From JAVJST01 sp040219295 (GTDB lineage Bacteria; Pseudomonadota; Alphaproteobacteria; Rhodospirillales; Casp-alpha2), in assembly GCA_040219295.1 (NCBI GenBank), contig JAVJST010000001.1, forward strand, positions 310,001 through 374,000: 64,000 bases of DNA, in the 5' to 3' direction. The notes beneath the pieces were generated by a model that was not told the DNA's origin, ran no database searches, and saw only the letters and a list, made by a program, of their open reading frames with translations. Below are positions 51,631-60,575 of the stretch, in pieces. The position numbers and the translations under genes were made by a program. Each line of letters begins with the position of its first letter. The stretch's first letter is position 1.

Positions 51631-53256
51631 TCAGACGAGCCGCGATTGGTCGATGGCGGCGCGAATGAACGACGTGAACAACGGATGCGGGTCGAACGGC
51701 TTCGACTTAAGCTCCGGGTGAAACTGAACGCCGATAAACCACGGATGATCGGGGAATTCAACGATCTCCGGCAAGAGTCCATCCGGCGACATGCCGGAGA
51801 ACTTGAGACCGGCCGCCTCCAGACGCTCGCGGTATCCGGTGTTGACCTCGTAACGGTGGCGATGGCGCTCGGAGATCGAGCCGGTGCCATAAATCTCGGC
51901 GACCCGGGATCCCGGTTCCAGATTGCAGGCGTACGCGCCGAGCCGCATGGTGCCGCCGAGATTGCCAATGGCGCTGCGTTGCTCGAGCTCGTTGCCTTTC
52001 ATCCACTCGGTCATCAGGCCAACCACGGGCTCCTTTGTCTCGCCGAACTCCGTCGAACTGGCACGGTCGATGCCTGCCAGTGAACGGGCCGCCTCGATGC
52101 ACGCCATCTGCATGCCGAAACAGATGCCGAAGTACGGTATTCCCTTCTCGCGGGCAAACCGGGCGGCGGCAATCTTGCCTTCGGAGCCGCGTTCGCCGAA
52201 CCCGCCCGGCACCAGGATGCCGTGCGTACCTTCGAGATGCTGTAGCGGGTCTTCTTCGTCAAAGATTTCCGACTCGATCCAGTCCATGTGGACTTTCACG
52301 TTGTTGGCGATGCCGCCGTGGTCAAGGGCTTCAGCGAGAGACTTATAGGCATCTAGCAGACCGGTGTACTTGCCGACGACCGCGATCTTCACGTCGCCCT
52401 CGGGCTGTGTTGAACGCTGGATGATGTCGAACCAGCGGTCGAGCGTCGGTGCAGGCGCATCGAGCCGGAAGTGCCTCATGACTTGATCGTCGAGACCTTC
52501 CTCGTGATAGCTGACCGGGACACGGTAGATCGTGTCGACATCAAGCGCCGGGATCACGGCGTCTTCGTGGACGTTGCAAAACAATGCGATCTTTCGTTTC
52601 TCGCCCTCAGGCAGTGGACGGTCGGCACGACAAAGGAGCAAGTCAGGCTGGATGCCGACACTGAGCATTTCCTTCACGGAGTGCTGGGTCGGCTTGGTCT
52701 TTAGCTCGCCTGCCGTTGGAATGTATGGCAGCAGCGTCAGGTGGACGTACATGGTCCGGTCGCGACCCAGATCGTTGCCCAGTTGACGGATGGCCTCGAG
52801 AAACGGGAGGCCCTCGATGTCGCCGACTGTACCGCCGATCTCGACGAGGCAGAAGTCCTCCTCGTCAAGATCACTGATGACGAACTCCTTGATAGCGTCG
52901 GTGATGTGCGGAATGACCTGGATGGTCGCGCCGAGGTAGTCACCGCGGCGTTCACGCGCGATTACGTCGGAATAAATGCGCCCGGTTGTCACGTTGTCCG
53001 ATTGCTTGCAGGCAACGCCCGTGAAACGCTCGTAGTGACCGAGATCCAGATCGGTTTCCGCGCCGTCGTCGGTGACGAAGACCTCGCCGTGCTGATACGG
53101 GCTCATTGTTCCCGGATCGACGTTGATGTACGGGTCGAGTTTCCTGAGCCGGACCTTGAATCCGCGCGCTTGCAGCAGGGCCGCGAGAGCCGCCGATGCA
53201 AGTCCTTTTCCGAGAGAGGAAACCACGCCGCCGGTGATAAAAATGAACCGCGTCAT
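51631..53256 (-). CDS. pyrG: CTP synthase
   Basis: Aminates UTP to CTP with glutamine. 541 residues: synthetase domain starting TRFIFITGGVVSSLGKG, with the KTKPTQHSV loop, and a C-terminal class I glutamine amidotransferase domain with the nucleophile Cys in GICFGMQMA and HPE near the end. ATG 53256 is chosen over ATG 53265, since the family begins MTRFIF. The upstream spacer to secG is 117 nt. Confidence 0.96.
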   Translation of the reverse strand: MTRFIFITGGVVSSLGKGLASAALAALLQARGFKVRLRKLDPYINVDPGTMSPYQHGEVFVTDDGAETDLDLGHYERFTGVACKQSDNVTTGRIYSDVIARERRGDYLGATIQVIPHITDAIKEFVISDLDEEDFCLVEIGGTVGDIEGLPFLEAIRQLGNDLGRDRTMYVHLTLLPYIPTAGELKTKPTQHSVKEMLSVGIQPDLLLCRADRPLPEGEKRKIALFCNVHEDAVIPALDVDTIYRVPVSYHEEGLDDQVMRHFRLDAPAPTLDRWFDIIQRSTQPEGDVKIAVVGKYTGLLDAYKSLAEALDHGGIANNVKVHMDWIESEIFDEEDPLQHLEGTHGILVPGGFGERGSEGKIAAARFAREKGIPYFGICFGMQMACIEAARSLAGIDRASSTEFGETKEPVVGLMTEWMKGNELEQRSAIGNLGGTMRLGAYACNLEPGSRVAEIYGTGSISERHRHRYEVNTGYRERLEAAGLKFSGMSPDGLLPEIVEFPDHPWFIGVQFHPELKSKPFDPHPLFTSFIRAAIDQSRLV

Positions 53257-53373
53257 GGGACCCATAAATTACAACATCCGGCCTTGCTGCCCAGCACTAA
53301 GATGCAGGACATCGAAACATCCTGTGGACGTCTGAAAAAAGCCATTGAACTAGAAGGCCTTGGGCGGGTCCGA

Positions 53374-53697
53374 CTACTCCGCGAGCGGCGCGGCCGGTGC
53401 GGCAGGTTCTTGGCTAGCCGGCACGTCGGACTGAAGCTGATCGAGAATCGACCCTTGCTGTTTGCCGGTATCGGCAAGAATTGCCAGAAACAAACTTGTG
53501 CCCATGAACGCCGCGGCAAGAATGGCGGTCGTGCGGGTCAGCAGATCCGCAGTCGCTCTGCCGGTCATGAAACCGCCCATGCCGCCACCGCCGCCGCCAC
53601 CCATGCCGAGGCCACCGCCTTCGCTCCGTTGAAGCAAGACGACGCCGACCAGCGCGAGCGCAATCAGCAGATGAATGACGAGGATGATGGTTTCCAT
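53374..53697 (-). CDS. secG: Preprotein translocase subunit SecG
   Basis: Inner-membrane component of the SecYEG channel. 107 residues with two hydrophobic segments (about 1-20 and 58-75), and the conserved VVLLQRSEGGGLGMGGG Gly-rich loop and RATADLLTRTTAILAAAFM. The Pro/Ala-rich tail is variable. Lies between tpiA and pyrG, the standard tpiA-secG-pyrG order. Confidence 0.95.
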   Translation of the reverse strand: METIILVIHLLIALALVGVVLLQRSEGGGLGMGGGGGGGMGGFMTGRATADLLTRTTAILAAAFMGTSLFLAILADTGKQQGSILDQLQSDVPASQEPAAPAAPLAE

Positions 53698-53716
53698 ACT
53701 TGGACCCGCGTTCTGA

Positions 53717-53758
53717 ACCCTTTGAAGGGTCGGGTTGTAACGATCCGCACGCGTGCGG
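53717..53758 (-). repeat. Two palindromic hairpins in the tpiA-secG spacer
   Basis: Immediately after the tpiA stop codon comes the perfect 14-bp palindrome CCGCACGCGTGCGG (53745-53758), followed 14 nt later by ACCCTTTGAAGGGT (53717-53730) on the same 61-nt spacer. Neither has a uridine tract. They may act as mRNA stabilisers between two co-transcribed genes. Confidence 0.35.
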
Positions 53759-54520
53759 TCAATCCGCTCCGGCGGCGTCGACGATCGCCAGGAAATCGGC
53801 GGCCTTCAGGCTCGCTCCGCCAATCAATCCGCCGTCGATGTCGGGATCCGCGAGAAATGCCGACGCATTGTCCGGTTTCATCGAGCCGCCGTAAAGAATG
53901 CGGACACTGTCTGCCAAGGCGTCGCCGAATCTTGCCCTGAGCGCGGCACGAATATGGCGATGGACCGCGGCCGCGTCCTCGACACTCGGTGTGCGGCCCG
54001 TGCCGATCGCCCAGACGGGCTCGTACGCGACCACGAGGGTATCGGGGTCGGCGCCGCCGGCCGGGATCGAATTGGATACCTGGCGCTCGACCACGTCGTT
54101 GGTCTCGCCCGTGTTTCGTTCGGTCTCGGTTTCGCCGACGCAGACGATGGCCGTCAATCCTGCCGACCATGCCGTCGAAACCTTCGCCGCGACGTCCGCG
54201 TCGCTCTCATTGTGGTCCGTGCGGCGCTCGGAATGGCCGAGAATGACGTACCGGCAACCGGCATCCTTGAGCATGGCCGCGGCAATGTCGCCGGTATGAG
54301 CGCCCTTCTCTGCCGCATGACAGTCTTGCGCGCCAAGGCCGAGCGGACTGTTCTCAATGACAGCGCGTGCAGCAGCCAGCGCCGTGAATGGCGGGCATAC
54401 CGCTGCCTCCGCTTTGCCGGCATGACCCAGGCCGTCGACAATGCCCTTGCATAGCGCGCCAGTCTCGGCCAGCAGGTTGTTCATCTTCCAGTTTCCGACG
54501 ATCAGGGGTTTGCGGCTCAT
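53759..54520 (-). CDS. tpiA: Triosephosphate isomerase
   Basis: Interconverts dihydroxyacetone phosphate and glyceraldehyde 3-phosphate. 253 residues from ATG 54520; PLIVGNWKMNN carries the catalytic Lys, GHSERR the His, and AYEPVWAIGTGRT the catalytic Glu; the C-terminal GGASLKAADFLAIVDAA is standard. Upstream in-frame residues to 54571 are non-family. Divergent from ppiD. Confidence 0.97.
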   Translation of the reverse strand: MSRKPLIVGNWKMNNLLAETGALCKGIVDGLGHAGKAEAAVCPPFTALAAARAVIENSPLGLGAQDCHAAEKGAHTGDIAAAMLKDAGCRYVILGHSERRTDHNESDADVAAKVSTAWSAGLTAIVCVGETETERNTGETNDVVERQVSNSIPAGGADPDTLVVAYEPVWAIGTGRTPSVEDAAAVHRHIRAALRARFGDALADSVRILYGGSMKPDNASAFLADPDIDGGLIGGASLKAADFLAIVDAAGAD

Positions 54521-54593
54521 GAATGTGCGGCCCTTCCGTTCCGGTTGATGTTCCAACTCCGTATCCGCCAATTTCCTGCTGGCGGGCGCGAAC

Positions 54594-54622
54594 GTTATAG
54601 GGACATAAGCGGGTTCTGGAAA
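54594..54622 (-). promoter_or_regulatory. Possible tpiA promoter
   Basis: On the minus strand, TTTCCA (54617-54622, 4 of 6) and TATAAC (54594-54599, 5 of 6) with a 17-nt spacer, about 75 nt before the tpiA ATG. Placed in the 249-nt tpiA/ppiD divergent region. Confidence 0.4.
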
Positions 54623-54769
54623 GCGGCCGGAAACTACCCGGACACGTCTGGATCATCGGTTGCCGCAGACGGGTGCGATGATTATGATCCCGCGCCGACA
54701 GGCTGGGTTTCCGGCTCGGCCTGACTGATTTTTTTGACCGTTCACTGTTTCCTGTCGAAAGTTCCTTCG

Positions 54770-56653
54770 ATGCTTACATCCCTCCGCGAAAAGAGCGGCT
54801 CGTTCGTCGTCAAGATTTTGCTGGTTTTTCTCGTCATAAGTTTTGGTGCATGGGGCATCGGCGATTACGTGACCGGCGGTTCGTCGGGTGGTGCGGTGGC
54901 TGTGGTCGGCGAACAAGAGATATCCCCCCAGGACTTTGCCATGGAGTACCGTCGCGAGTTTGTCAGGCTTCGGCAGTTCTTTGGTGAGAGTCTGACACCG
55001 GACACGGCGCGCTCGTTCGGGATTCCGGAGTCGGTGGTGCGCCGAATGGTCCGTGAGGAATTGCTCAACCAGGCGGCGCAGCAGGCAGGCCTGTTGCCGT
55101 CCGACGGCGATGTGTTGGCGACCCTGCAGGGGATGGATCAGTTCAAGGGATTGACCGGTGAGTTTGACCGTCAGGTGTTCGCCGAAGCCCTGGTAAGGGC
55201 CGGGTACTCGGAAGCGGGATTTGTCGAGCTTGTCCGCCGCGAGTTGGCGCGTGAGGCGCTGCTTAGCGGCCTCATGAAGCGGCCTGTCGTGGCTGACGCC
55301 CTTGCCCATCGGCTGTTCAGGTTCGAGGCGGAAACCCGTGACTTGGCGGTTGCCGTCGTTCCCGCGCAGTCCGTTCCGGAGGCCGAAATCCCCGATGAGT
55401 CCGAGGTTTCCAGCTACTACGAAGAAAACAAGGATCGTTTCCAGGCGCCGGCTTATCGCAAGATCACTTACATCAAGATCGGCCCCGACGCCGTGGTCGA
55501 CGAGATTGCCGTCAGCGAGGAAGACATCGCGGCCGCATACGACGCGAGAGCCGACGCATTCTCGACCCCCGCCCGGCGCAACGTCATGCAGATGGTATTC
55601 GACCAGCAGGAACAGGCACAGGCGGCGAAGTCCCTTCTGGACGCAGGCGAGTCCTTCGAGGACGTCGCCGCCAAGCTTGCCGGACTATCGCCGGCGGACG
55701 TCGCGCTCGGCTGGGTTGGCGAGGGCGATCTGCTGGATGAGATCGCGGCGCCTGTTTTCAGTGCCGACGCGGGCGAGGTTCTTGGCCCCTTGGAGAGTAT
55801 TCTCGGCTGGCACGTTCTCTTGATCAATGATGCCGAGTCCGCCGAAGTGACACCGCTGGCCGACGTTCGTGATGGCCTGATCGATGATTTGAAGCGCGAG
55901 CGGGCGCTCGACCGGGTGTTCGATCTTGCCAATCGCGCGGATGAACTTCTTGGCGCCGGCCGACGGCTCGAGGACGTGGCCGCCGATCTGAATATCGAAG
56001 TTCATCATCTCGACCAGATTGACGCTTCTGGCCTCGACAGCAACGGCGCTTCCGTCAGCGGTCCGGACGATCCGGCGTTCGCAGCCAATGTCTTTGCCGA
56101 GGAAATCGGTGTTCCTTCGACGCTGATCGAGGTCGCGGACGGATACTACGCATTTCGGGTGGACGGCGAGACTCCGTCTCGGCAACTCAGTCTCAATGAG
56201 GTTCGCGCCGATATCATTGCCGACCTGATGGCACAGGGCCGCGTGGAGAATGCGCGCCGCGTTGCCGAGGAACTGGCGGCGGCAGGGTTGACCCGCGAGA
56301 GCTTTGAAGATGCCGCATCGGCAATCGGTGCCGAGGTCGTCCTGTGGGAGGGCGTCCTCCGCAACGGCGAAGGACTCGCGGATGCGCGTCTGTACGCCGA
56401 CCTGATCAGATCGGCATTCGACGCCGGTGTTCGCGAGACCGTGATCTCGCCTGTCGGCGATTCGTTCGCGGCGGCCATCGTGCTTGATGTCCGGTCGCCT
56501 GATCCGGCGGCCGAGCCCGATGCCCTTGCCGAAGTCGAAAGAAACGTTGCCCAGGAATTGCGGACCGATCTGACGGATCTGACGATCCGCGGTTTGGCGC
56601 AGCGGATCGGCACGACGATCGACGCCCAAGCCCTTGAGAACGCGGTTTATTAA
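54770..56653 (+). CDS. ppiD: Peptidylprolyl isomerase/periplasmic folding chaperone PpiD
   Basis: Inner-membrane anchored periplasmic chaperone for outer-membrane and secreted proteins. 627 residues from ATG 54770: N-terminal membrane helix (about 11-31), SurA_N-like chaperone helices (about 40-240), a PPIC parvulin-type domain about 250-360 that looks incomplete in active-site residues, then a C-terminal helical region. Starts MLTSLREKSGSFVVKILLVFLVISFGAWGIGD (partly quoted). trpE follows after 3 nt. Confidence 0.9.
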   Translation: MLTSLREKSGSFVVKILLVFLVISFGAWGIGDYVTGGSSGGAVAVVGEQEISPQDFAMEYRREFVRLRQFFGESLTPDTARSFGIPESVVRRMVREELLNQAAQQAGLLPSDGDVLATLQGMDQFKGLTGEFDRQVFAEALVRAGYSEAGFVELVRRELAREALLSGLMKRPVVADALAHRLFRFEAETRDLAVAVVPAQSVPEAEIPDESEVSSYYEENKDRFQAPAYRKITYIKIGPDAVVDEIAVSEEDIAAAYDARADAFSTPARRNVMQMVFDQQEQAQAAKSLLDAGESFEDVAAKLAGLSPADVALGWVGEGDLLDEIAAPVFSADAGEVLGPLESILGWHVLLINDAESAEVTPLADVRDGLIDDLKRERALDRVFDLANRADELLGAGRRLEDVAADLNIEVHHLDQIDASGLDSNGASVSGPDDPAFAANVFAEEIGVPSTLIEVADGYYAFRVDGETPSRQLSLNEVRADIIADLMAQGRVENARRVAEELAAAGLTRESFEDAASAIGAEVVLWEGVLRNGEGLADARLYADLIRSAFDAGVRETVISPVGDSFAAAIVLDVRSPDPAAEPDALAEVERNVAQELRTDLTDLTIRGLAQRIGTTIDAQALENAVY

Positions 56654-56656
56654 CCG

Positions 56657-58177
56657 ATGCGCGTGAGCCCCGATTCCACGGAGTTTGCGGCTGCCTATGC
56701 GGCTGGGAAGCCCCAGGTGGTCTGGACCGAGATGGTTGCCGATCTGGAGACCCCGGTTTCGGCCATGCTCAAGTTGTCGGCCGGCAAGCCCAACAGTTTC
56801 CTGCTGGAATCGGTTGAAGGCGGGGCGGTGCGCGGCCGTTACTCGTTCATCGGACTGAAGCCGGATGTCATTTGGCGCTGCGTCGGCGACAACGCTGAGA
56901 TCAACCGACAGGCTTTGTCGGATGCGGCGGCATTTGCACCGTGCCCCGTGTCCGCCGAGGGCGGCACCCTCGCTTCGCTTCGGTCGTTGCTGGCGGAGAG
57001 CCGCATCGACATGCCGGACGGCCTGCCGCCCATGGCGGCGGGACTTGTCGGGTACATGGGTTACGACACCGTTCGTCTCGTTGAGGACATACCGGACGAC
57101 AATCCGGACGTGCTCAATGTTCCCGATGGATACTTCGTTAGGCCCACGGTCATGGCCGTGTTCGACAACATCAAGGATACGATCACCCTGATCACGCCGG
57201 TTTGGCCGGGCGACAGCTCGGACGGACCGGACGCGGCGTTGGATAACGCAGTCGCCCGCCTCGCCGAATCCCGCCGGGACCTTGAAACCGGCACCGCGCA
57301 CGTGCCGATGCCGGAGAGTGTTCCGACGGCGCTCGCCCAACCTGTCTCCAACACCGGCCGTGCTGGGTATCACGCCATGGTCGAGAAGGCCAAGGAGTAC
57401 ATTCTGGCCGGCGACATATTTCAGGTCGTGCCGTCGCAGCGGTTCAGCTTTCCGTTCAAATTGCCACCGATTGCTCTTTATCGGTCGTTGCGCCGTCTCA
57501 ATCCGTCCCCATTCCTGTTTTTCCTGGATTTCGGCGACATGGCGATCGTCGGATCAAGCCCCGAGATTCTCGTTCGTGTCCGTGACGGCGTGGTGACCAT
57601 TCGGCCGATCGCCGGCACCCGGCCGCGCGGCGCCGACAGTATCGAGGATGCGGAGCTGGCGGCCGACCTCCTTGCCGACCCGAAGGAACTCGCCGAGCAT
57701 CTGATGTTGCTCGATCTCGGGCGCAACGATGTCGGGCGTGTTGCCGACATCGGTACGGTGACCGTCACCGAGCAGAACGTCATCGAGTATTATTCGCATG
57801 TGATGCACATCGTCTCGAACGTCGAGGGAAGATTGCGCGCGGACCAGGATTCCGTTGATGCCCTGCTCGCCGGATTTCCGGCCGGCACGGTCTCGGGCGC
57901 GCCAAAGGTCCGCGCCATGGAGATCATCGACGAACTGGAGCCGGAACGCCGTGGCGTATATGCCGGCTGTATCGGGTATTTTGGCGCCAACGGCGAGATG
58001 GATACCTGCATCGCGTTGCGAACCGCGGTAATCAAGGACGGCAAGATGTATGTCCAGGCCGGCGGCGGCGTGGTGGCCGACAGCGATCCCGAGTTCGAGT
58101 ATCAGGAGAGCTGCAACAAGGCCAAGGCACTGATCCGTGCCGCCGAGGAAGCGGTCAGGTTCGTCGTCGGCAACTGA
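56657..58177 (+). CDS. trpE: Anthranilate synthase component I
   Basis: Converts chorismate plus ammonia to anthranilate, the first step of tryptophan synthesis. 506 residues: N-terminal regulatory domain with LLESVEGGAVRGRYSFIG (the ESxx feedback region) and the chorismate-binding domain with DIFQVVPSQRF, RPIAGTRPRG, GRNDVGRVA, and SGAPKVRAMEIIDELEP. It begins 3 nt after ppiD, so there is no room for a trp leader peptide. It is separate from trpG, unlike the TrpE-G fusion of Rhizobiales, and separated from it by 2.6 kb. Confidence 0.96.
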   Translation: MRVSPDSTEFAAAYAAGKPQVVWTEMVADLETPVSAMLKLSAGKPNSFLLESVEGGAVRGRYSFIGLKPDVIWRCVGDNAEINRQALSDAAAFAPCPVSAEGGTLASLRSLLAESRIDMPDGLPPMAAGLVGYMGYDTVRLVEDIPDDNPDVLNVPDGYFVRPTVMAVFDNIKDTITLITPVWPGDSSDGPDAALDNAVARLAESRRDLETGTAHVPMPESVPTALAQPVSNTGRAGYHAMVEKAKEYILAGDIFQVVPSQRFSFPFKLPPIALYRSLRRLNPSPFLFFLDFGDMAIVGSSPEILVRVRDGVVTIRPIAGTRPRGADSIEDAELAADLLADPKELAEHLMLLDLGRNDVGRVADIGTVTVTEQNVIEYYSHVMHIVSNVEGRLRADQDSVDALLAGFPAGTVSGAPKVRAMEIIDELEPERRGVYAGCIGYFGANGEMDTCIALRTAVIKDGKMYVQAGGGVVADSDPEFEYQESCNKAKALIRAAEEAVRFVVGN

Positions 58178-58263
58178 CGTGCCGAATTTGCGCTCGCCGA
58201 CGGACGGCCCTGCGCGGCGATGGTCACTTGGGTCATTTTTTCCGTGCCCCTTTGATCAAGCTC

Positions 58264-58282
58264 TTGTTTTCATTGAAAACAA
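58264..58282. promoter_or_regulatory. 19-bp perfect palindromic operator-like site
   Basis: TTGTTTTCATTGAAAACAA has 9-bp arms around a central T. Next to it is TTGATCAA (58252-58259). The arm element TGAAAACA recurs in the MerR upstream dyad at 60576-60607. A dimeric regulator site is plausible, 87 nt past the trpE stop. Confidence 0.45.
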
Positions 58283-58688
58283 CACCCGATTTCAGGGTCA
58301 TTTAGGGCTATTCTCGGACAGTATAGTCATTGTTTCTGCGACAAGAATTCCTTCCACGCCGTTCGGGTCCTCTGCCTATGCCCCGCCCACATAAGGCTCA
58401 TTCGTCGCCCATCGCCGGACCATTGTGTGCAATCGACAAGATGTTGTAATCGCCGGGGAATCCGGGTTCCGGGCTATTTCGGCCCATCGACCCCCGGGCG
58501 GACCGCATTTATGGGCATCCCTACCCGCGATGGTCATGCGCGGGCCTGACCGGGGCACCATACGGGTCTTCCGAGTCGAGGGCGAGCGCGTACTCGGAGG
58601 GATTGCGCGCCGGGCCTCGCCGAGCCATTCCCCCGGCGAGAGTTCTGGCGAGGACGCCGACATACCTATTCACGATCGCAAAACAGCG
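58275..58688 (-). ncRNA. Candidate unannotated small RNA transcribed leftward in the trpE-deacetylase gap
   Basis: Inferred, not recognised as a known family. The promoter at 58695-58723 predicts a 5' end near 58688. The transcript would contain perfect stems CTCGCCG/CGGCGAG (58616-58640, 7 bp) and CCCGCG/CGCGGG (58524-58544, 6 bp). The 3' end is uncertain: a short ACCC/GGGT stem followed by a U-rich GUUGUUUU near 58275-58297 could be a terminator. It shows none of the landmarks I know of SRP RNA, RNase P RNA, tmRNA or 6S RNA. Confidence 0.25.
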
Positions 58689-58694
58689 AACGAA

Positions 58695-58723
58695 AACATA
58701 GGTAATAATTCCTTATTTGTCAA
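58695..58723 (-). promoter_or_regulatory. Near-consensus sigma-70 promoter reading into the trpE-deacetylase gap
   Basis: On the minus strand: TTGACA (58718-58723, exact consensus), a 17-nt AT-rich spacer, and TATGTT (58695-58700, 4 of 6). It lies 27 nt past the deacetylase stop codon and points away from that gene, so it is not the promoter of any gene I annotate. Confidence 0.55.
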
Positions 58724-58749
58724 GCGATTTCGCGGCCGGGTGCCGAGCC

Positions 58750-60084
58750 TCAGCCGCCACCGCTCGCCAGCGTATGATCCGCCAGCCATCGTTGGCGGAC
58801 GATGGCCGTGACGGGCGCCAGTTGTAACCCCTTCGCCGCCAGCCCCGGCGCCCATTCGCGCAGGGCCCCGACCGTGGCCGGGCGCGGATGGCCAATGGCG
58901 ATGACGACGCCGTTCTTCCGTGCCAGGCGTTCGACCTCCTGCAACTGATGGCGGATCGTCACCGGATCGTCCTCGTGATCGAGAAAGACGTTGCGCGAGG
59001 CGAACGGCAGGCCGAGCTCGTCCGCGATATCGGGCGCGACAGACCGGCCAGAGGTGCGGGAATCGAGGAACAGGTGGCCGCTGACCCGGATCGTCTCGAG
59101 CACGGTCCGCATGCCCTCGCGATCCTGAGTAAATCGGCTTCCCATGTGGTTGTTGATGCCGACGTAATCGTTCAGCTGCCGCATCCCCCAGGTCAGATTG
59201 GCTCGCAGTTCGGCCTCCGGCATGCCGGCCAACAGGACGTTGGGGCCCGGATCGACCGTTGCCGAACTGGGCTCCATCGGGACGTGCAGCATGATCTCGT
59301 GCCCCCTCGCCCGCGCCGCATCGGCTTGACTGTTTATGTTCCGCGCATAGGTCAGGAACGACATGGTCATCGGCGCCGGCAGCTCGATGGCGTCGGCCGT
59401 GTAATGCGGACTGACCCCCATGTCGTCGATGACGATGGCAATCATCGCGCGGCCTGGCACGGGCTCGAACGGAATGGCGTGCCGAATCCAGGCCGGCGGC
59501 GGGCCTTCCGTCGTCGGCGGCGTAACGGGCACGTCCGGTTGCACGGATGCGGTTTCAACCGGCAATTCGGGACGCGTTTCGGGCAGTGTTTCGGCGGGCT
59601 CTGGCATCGCTTCGCGGGGCGGCGGCATCGTTGTCGGCGGCTTGGGAACGGGCCGGTCCGAGAGATCGAGCGATTCGACCCGTCGGCCCATCGGTTCCGC
59701 CTCGTAAACGGACCCGGGATCCTCGATCGGGTGCAGGATGCCGGCAGCGGGATCCGGCGGGGCATTGACCGGTGGTGCATCGTAGACGTCGGCGGGCAAC
59801 GGTTCCTCGTCGTGGATGTCGGCGACCGGTGGCGGCGGCGCTTCAGCCCTCGCGACAGTTTCGGCCGCCGGTGCCGCCGCGTCGGCTGGCCGGTTGGCGA
59901 CGCGCTCGGCGGCGCTGCCGATGACGATGAGTGCCGCGATAACGGAGAGGACGCTCAGCGCCAGAACCGCGAACGCCCGGTTTTGGCGCCACCAAGGCGG
60001 GATCAGGATGCCGCTGCGGTGGGGCTTGGCGAGCCGGGTCTTGCGTTTCGACTCCGGCACCAACTTGTCGATGGGGTCGTCCAT
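58750..60084 (-). CDS. Divergent polysaccharide deacetylase family protein
   Basis: 444 residues: a membrane helix at about 37-57, a Pro/Ala/Glu-rich periplasmic linker (about 60-200), and a divergent NodB-like polysaccharide deacetylase domain (about 205-435) containing IAIVIDDMGVS (219-223 core IDDMG), HEIMLHVPMEP, and the C-terminal NGVVIAIGHPRPATV. The IDDMG motif of the YibQ/DUF610 group replaces the classic deacetylase TFDD motif; substrate unknown, periplasmic. Interrupts the trp genes with the MerR gene. Confidence 0.88.
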   Translation of the reverse strand: MDDPIDKLVPESKRKTRLAKPHRSGILIPPWWRQNRAFAVLALSVLSVIAALIVIGSAAERVANRPADAAAPAAETVARAEAPPPPVADIHDEEPLPADVYDAPPVNAPPDPAAGILHPIEDPGSVYEAEPMGRRVESLDLSDRPVPKPPTTMPPPREAMPEPAETLPETRPELPVETASVQPDVPVTPPTTEGPPPAWIRHAIPFEPVPGRAMIAIVIDDMGVSPHYTADAIELPAPMTMSFLTYARNINSQADAARARGHEIMLHVPMEPSSATVDPGPNVLLAGMPEAELRANLTWGMRQLNDYVGINNHMGSRFTQDREGMRTVLETIRVSGHLFLDSRTSGRSVAPDIADELGLPFASRNVFLDHEDDPVTIRHQLQEVERLARKNGVVIAIGHPRPATVGALREWAPGLAAKGLQLAPVTAIVRQRWLADHTLASGGG

Positions 60085-60161
60085 GTCGTCTCGGATCAGC
60101 CGTCGTGGTCGGAATCGTCAGATATCCGCCAAATACACCATTGACGGCTGCCTTGCGACCC

Positions 60162-60551
60162 TCAACCTGCTGCTAGGTTCTCGATTATCGGGCAATCCGG
60201 ACGGTCGTCGCCGTGGCAGCGTTCTGCAAGGTCGGTCAATGTCCGGCGCATGGCCTCTAGATCTCGTATGCGGGCTTCGAGCTCGGCGATGTGATCCTTG
60301 GCCAATCGCTTAACCTCGGCGCTGGCGCGGTTTCTGTCGTGCCAAAGGGTCAATAGATCGGCGATGTCGCGGATCGAGAATCCCAGTCCTCTCGCGCGGA
60401 CGACGAACCGCAGGGTTTCCTCATCCTGCTTGCCGTAATCACGATAGCCGTTTTCGTGGCGCGCCGGTCGCGGCAGCAACCCGACCTGCTCGTAATAACG
60501 GATGGTCTTGGCCGGCACCCCGGCTCGTTTTGACAATTGCCCGATCTGCAT
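60162..60551 (-). CDS. MerR-family regulator, CueR/HmrR-like
   Basis: 129 residues from ATG 60551, with AGGAG upstream. N-terminal MerR HTH (MQIGQLSKRAGVPAKTIRYYE), a GLGFSIRDIADLL helix, a coiled dimerisation helix, and a C-terminal metal loop with C112 and C120 in CHGDDRPDCPI, the pattern of Cu(I)/Ag(I) sensors CueR and HmrR. No copper ATPase or chaperone gene is adjacent, so targets lie elsewhere. A dyad with a TATAAT-like core lies 25 nt upstream. Confidence 0.88.
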   Translation of the reverse strand: MQIGQLSKRAGVPAKTIRYYEQVGLLPRPARHENGYRDYGKQDEETLRFVVRARGLGFSIRDIADLLTLWHDRNRASAEVKRLAKDHIAELEARIRDLEAMRRTLTDLAERCHGDDRPDCPIIENLAAG

Positions 60552-60575
60552 CAACGAAGCTCCTGGTAAGAGTAG

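Larger units (their letters stand above)
58178..58749. other. 572-nt gene-free gap between trpE and the deacetylase
   Basis: The widest tail-to-tail junction in the window. No ORF with family-like sequence and a ribosome-binding site is seen. A possible minus-strand peptide frame (58376-58663) has composition like a shadow. The gap holds a 19-bp palindrome (58264-58282), a tandem TTGATCAA (58252-58259), hairpins at 58524-58544 and 58616-58640, and a sigma-70-type promoter at 58695-58723, all described separately. Confidence 0.6.

Noticed and set aside
55685..57373. 562-codon minus-strand open frame opposite ppiD and trpE
   Set aside because: Antisense shadow of two well-supported genes, with Arg/His-rich composition.
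58376..58663. 95-residue minus-strand frame in the trpE-deacetylase gap
   Set aside because: Weak ribosome-binding site, Arg/Pro-rich composition typical of GC-rich non-coding frames, no resemblance to any family; kept only as a candidate RNA region.
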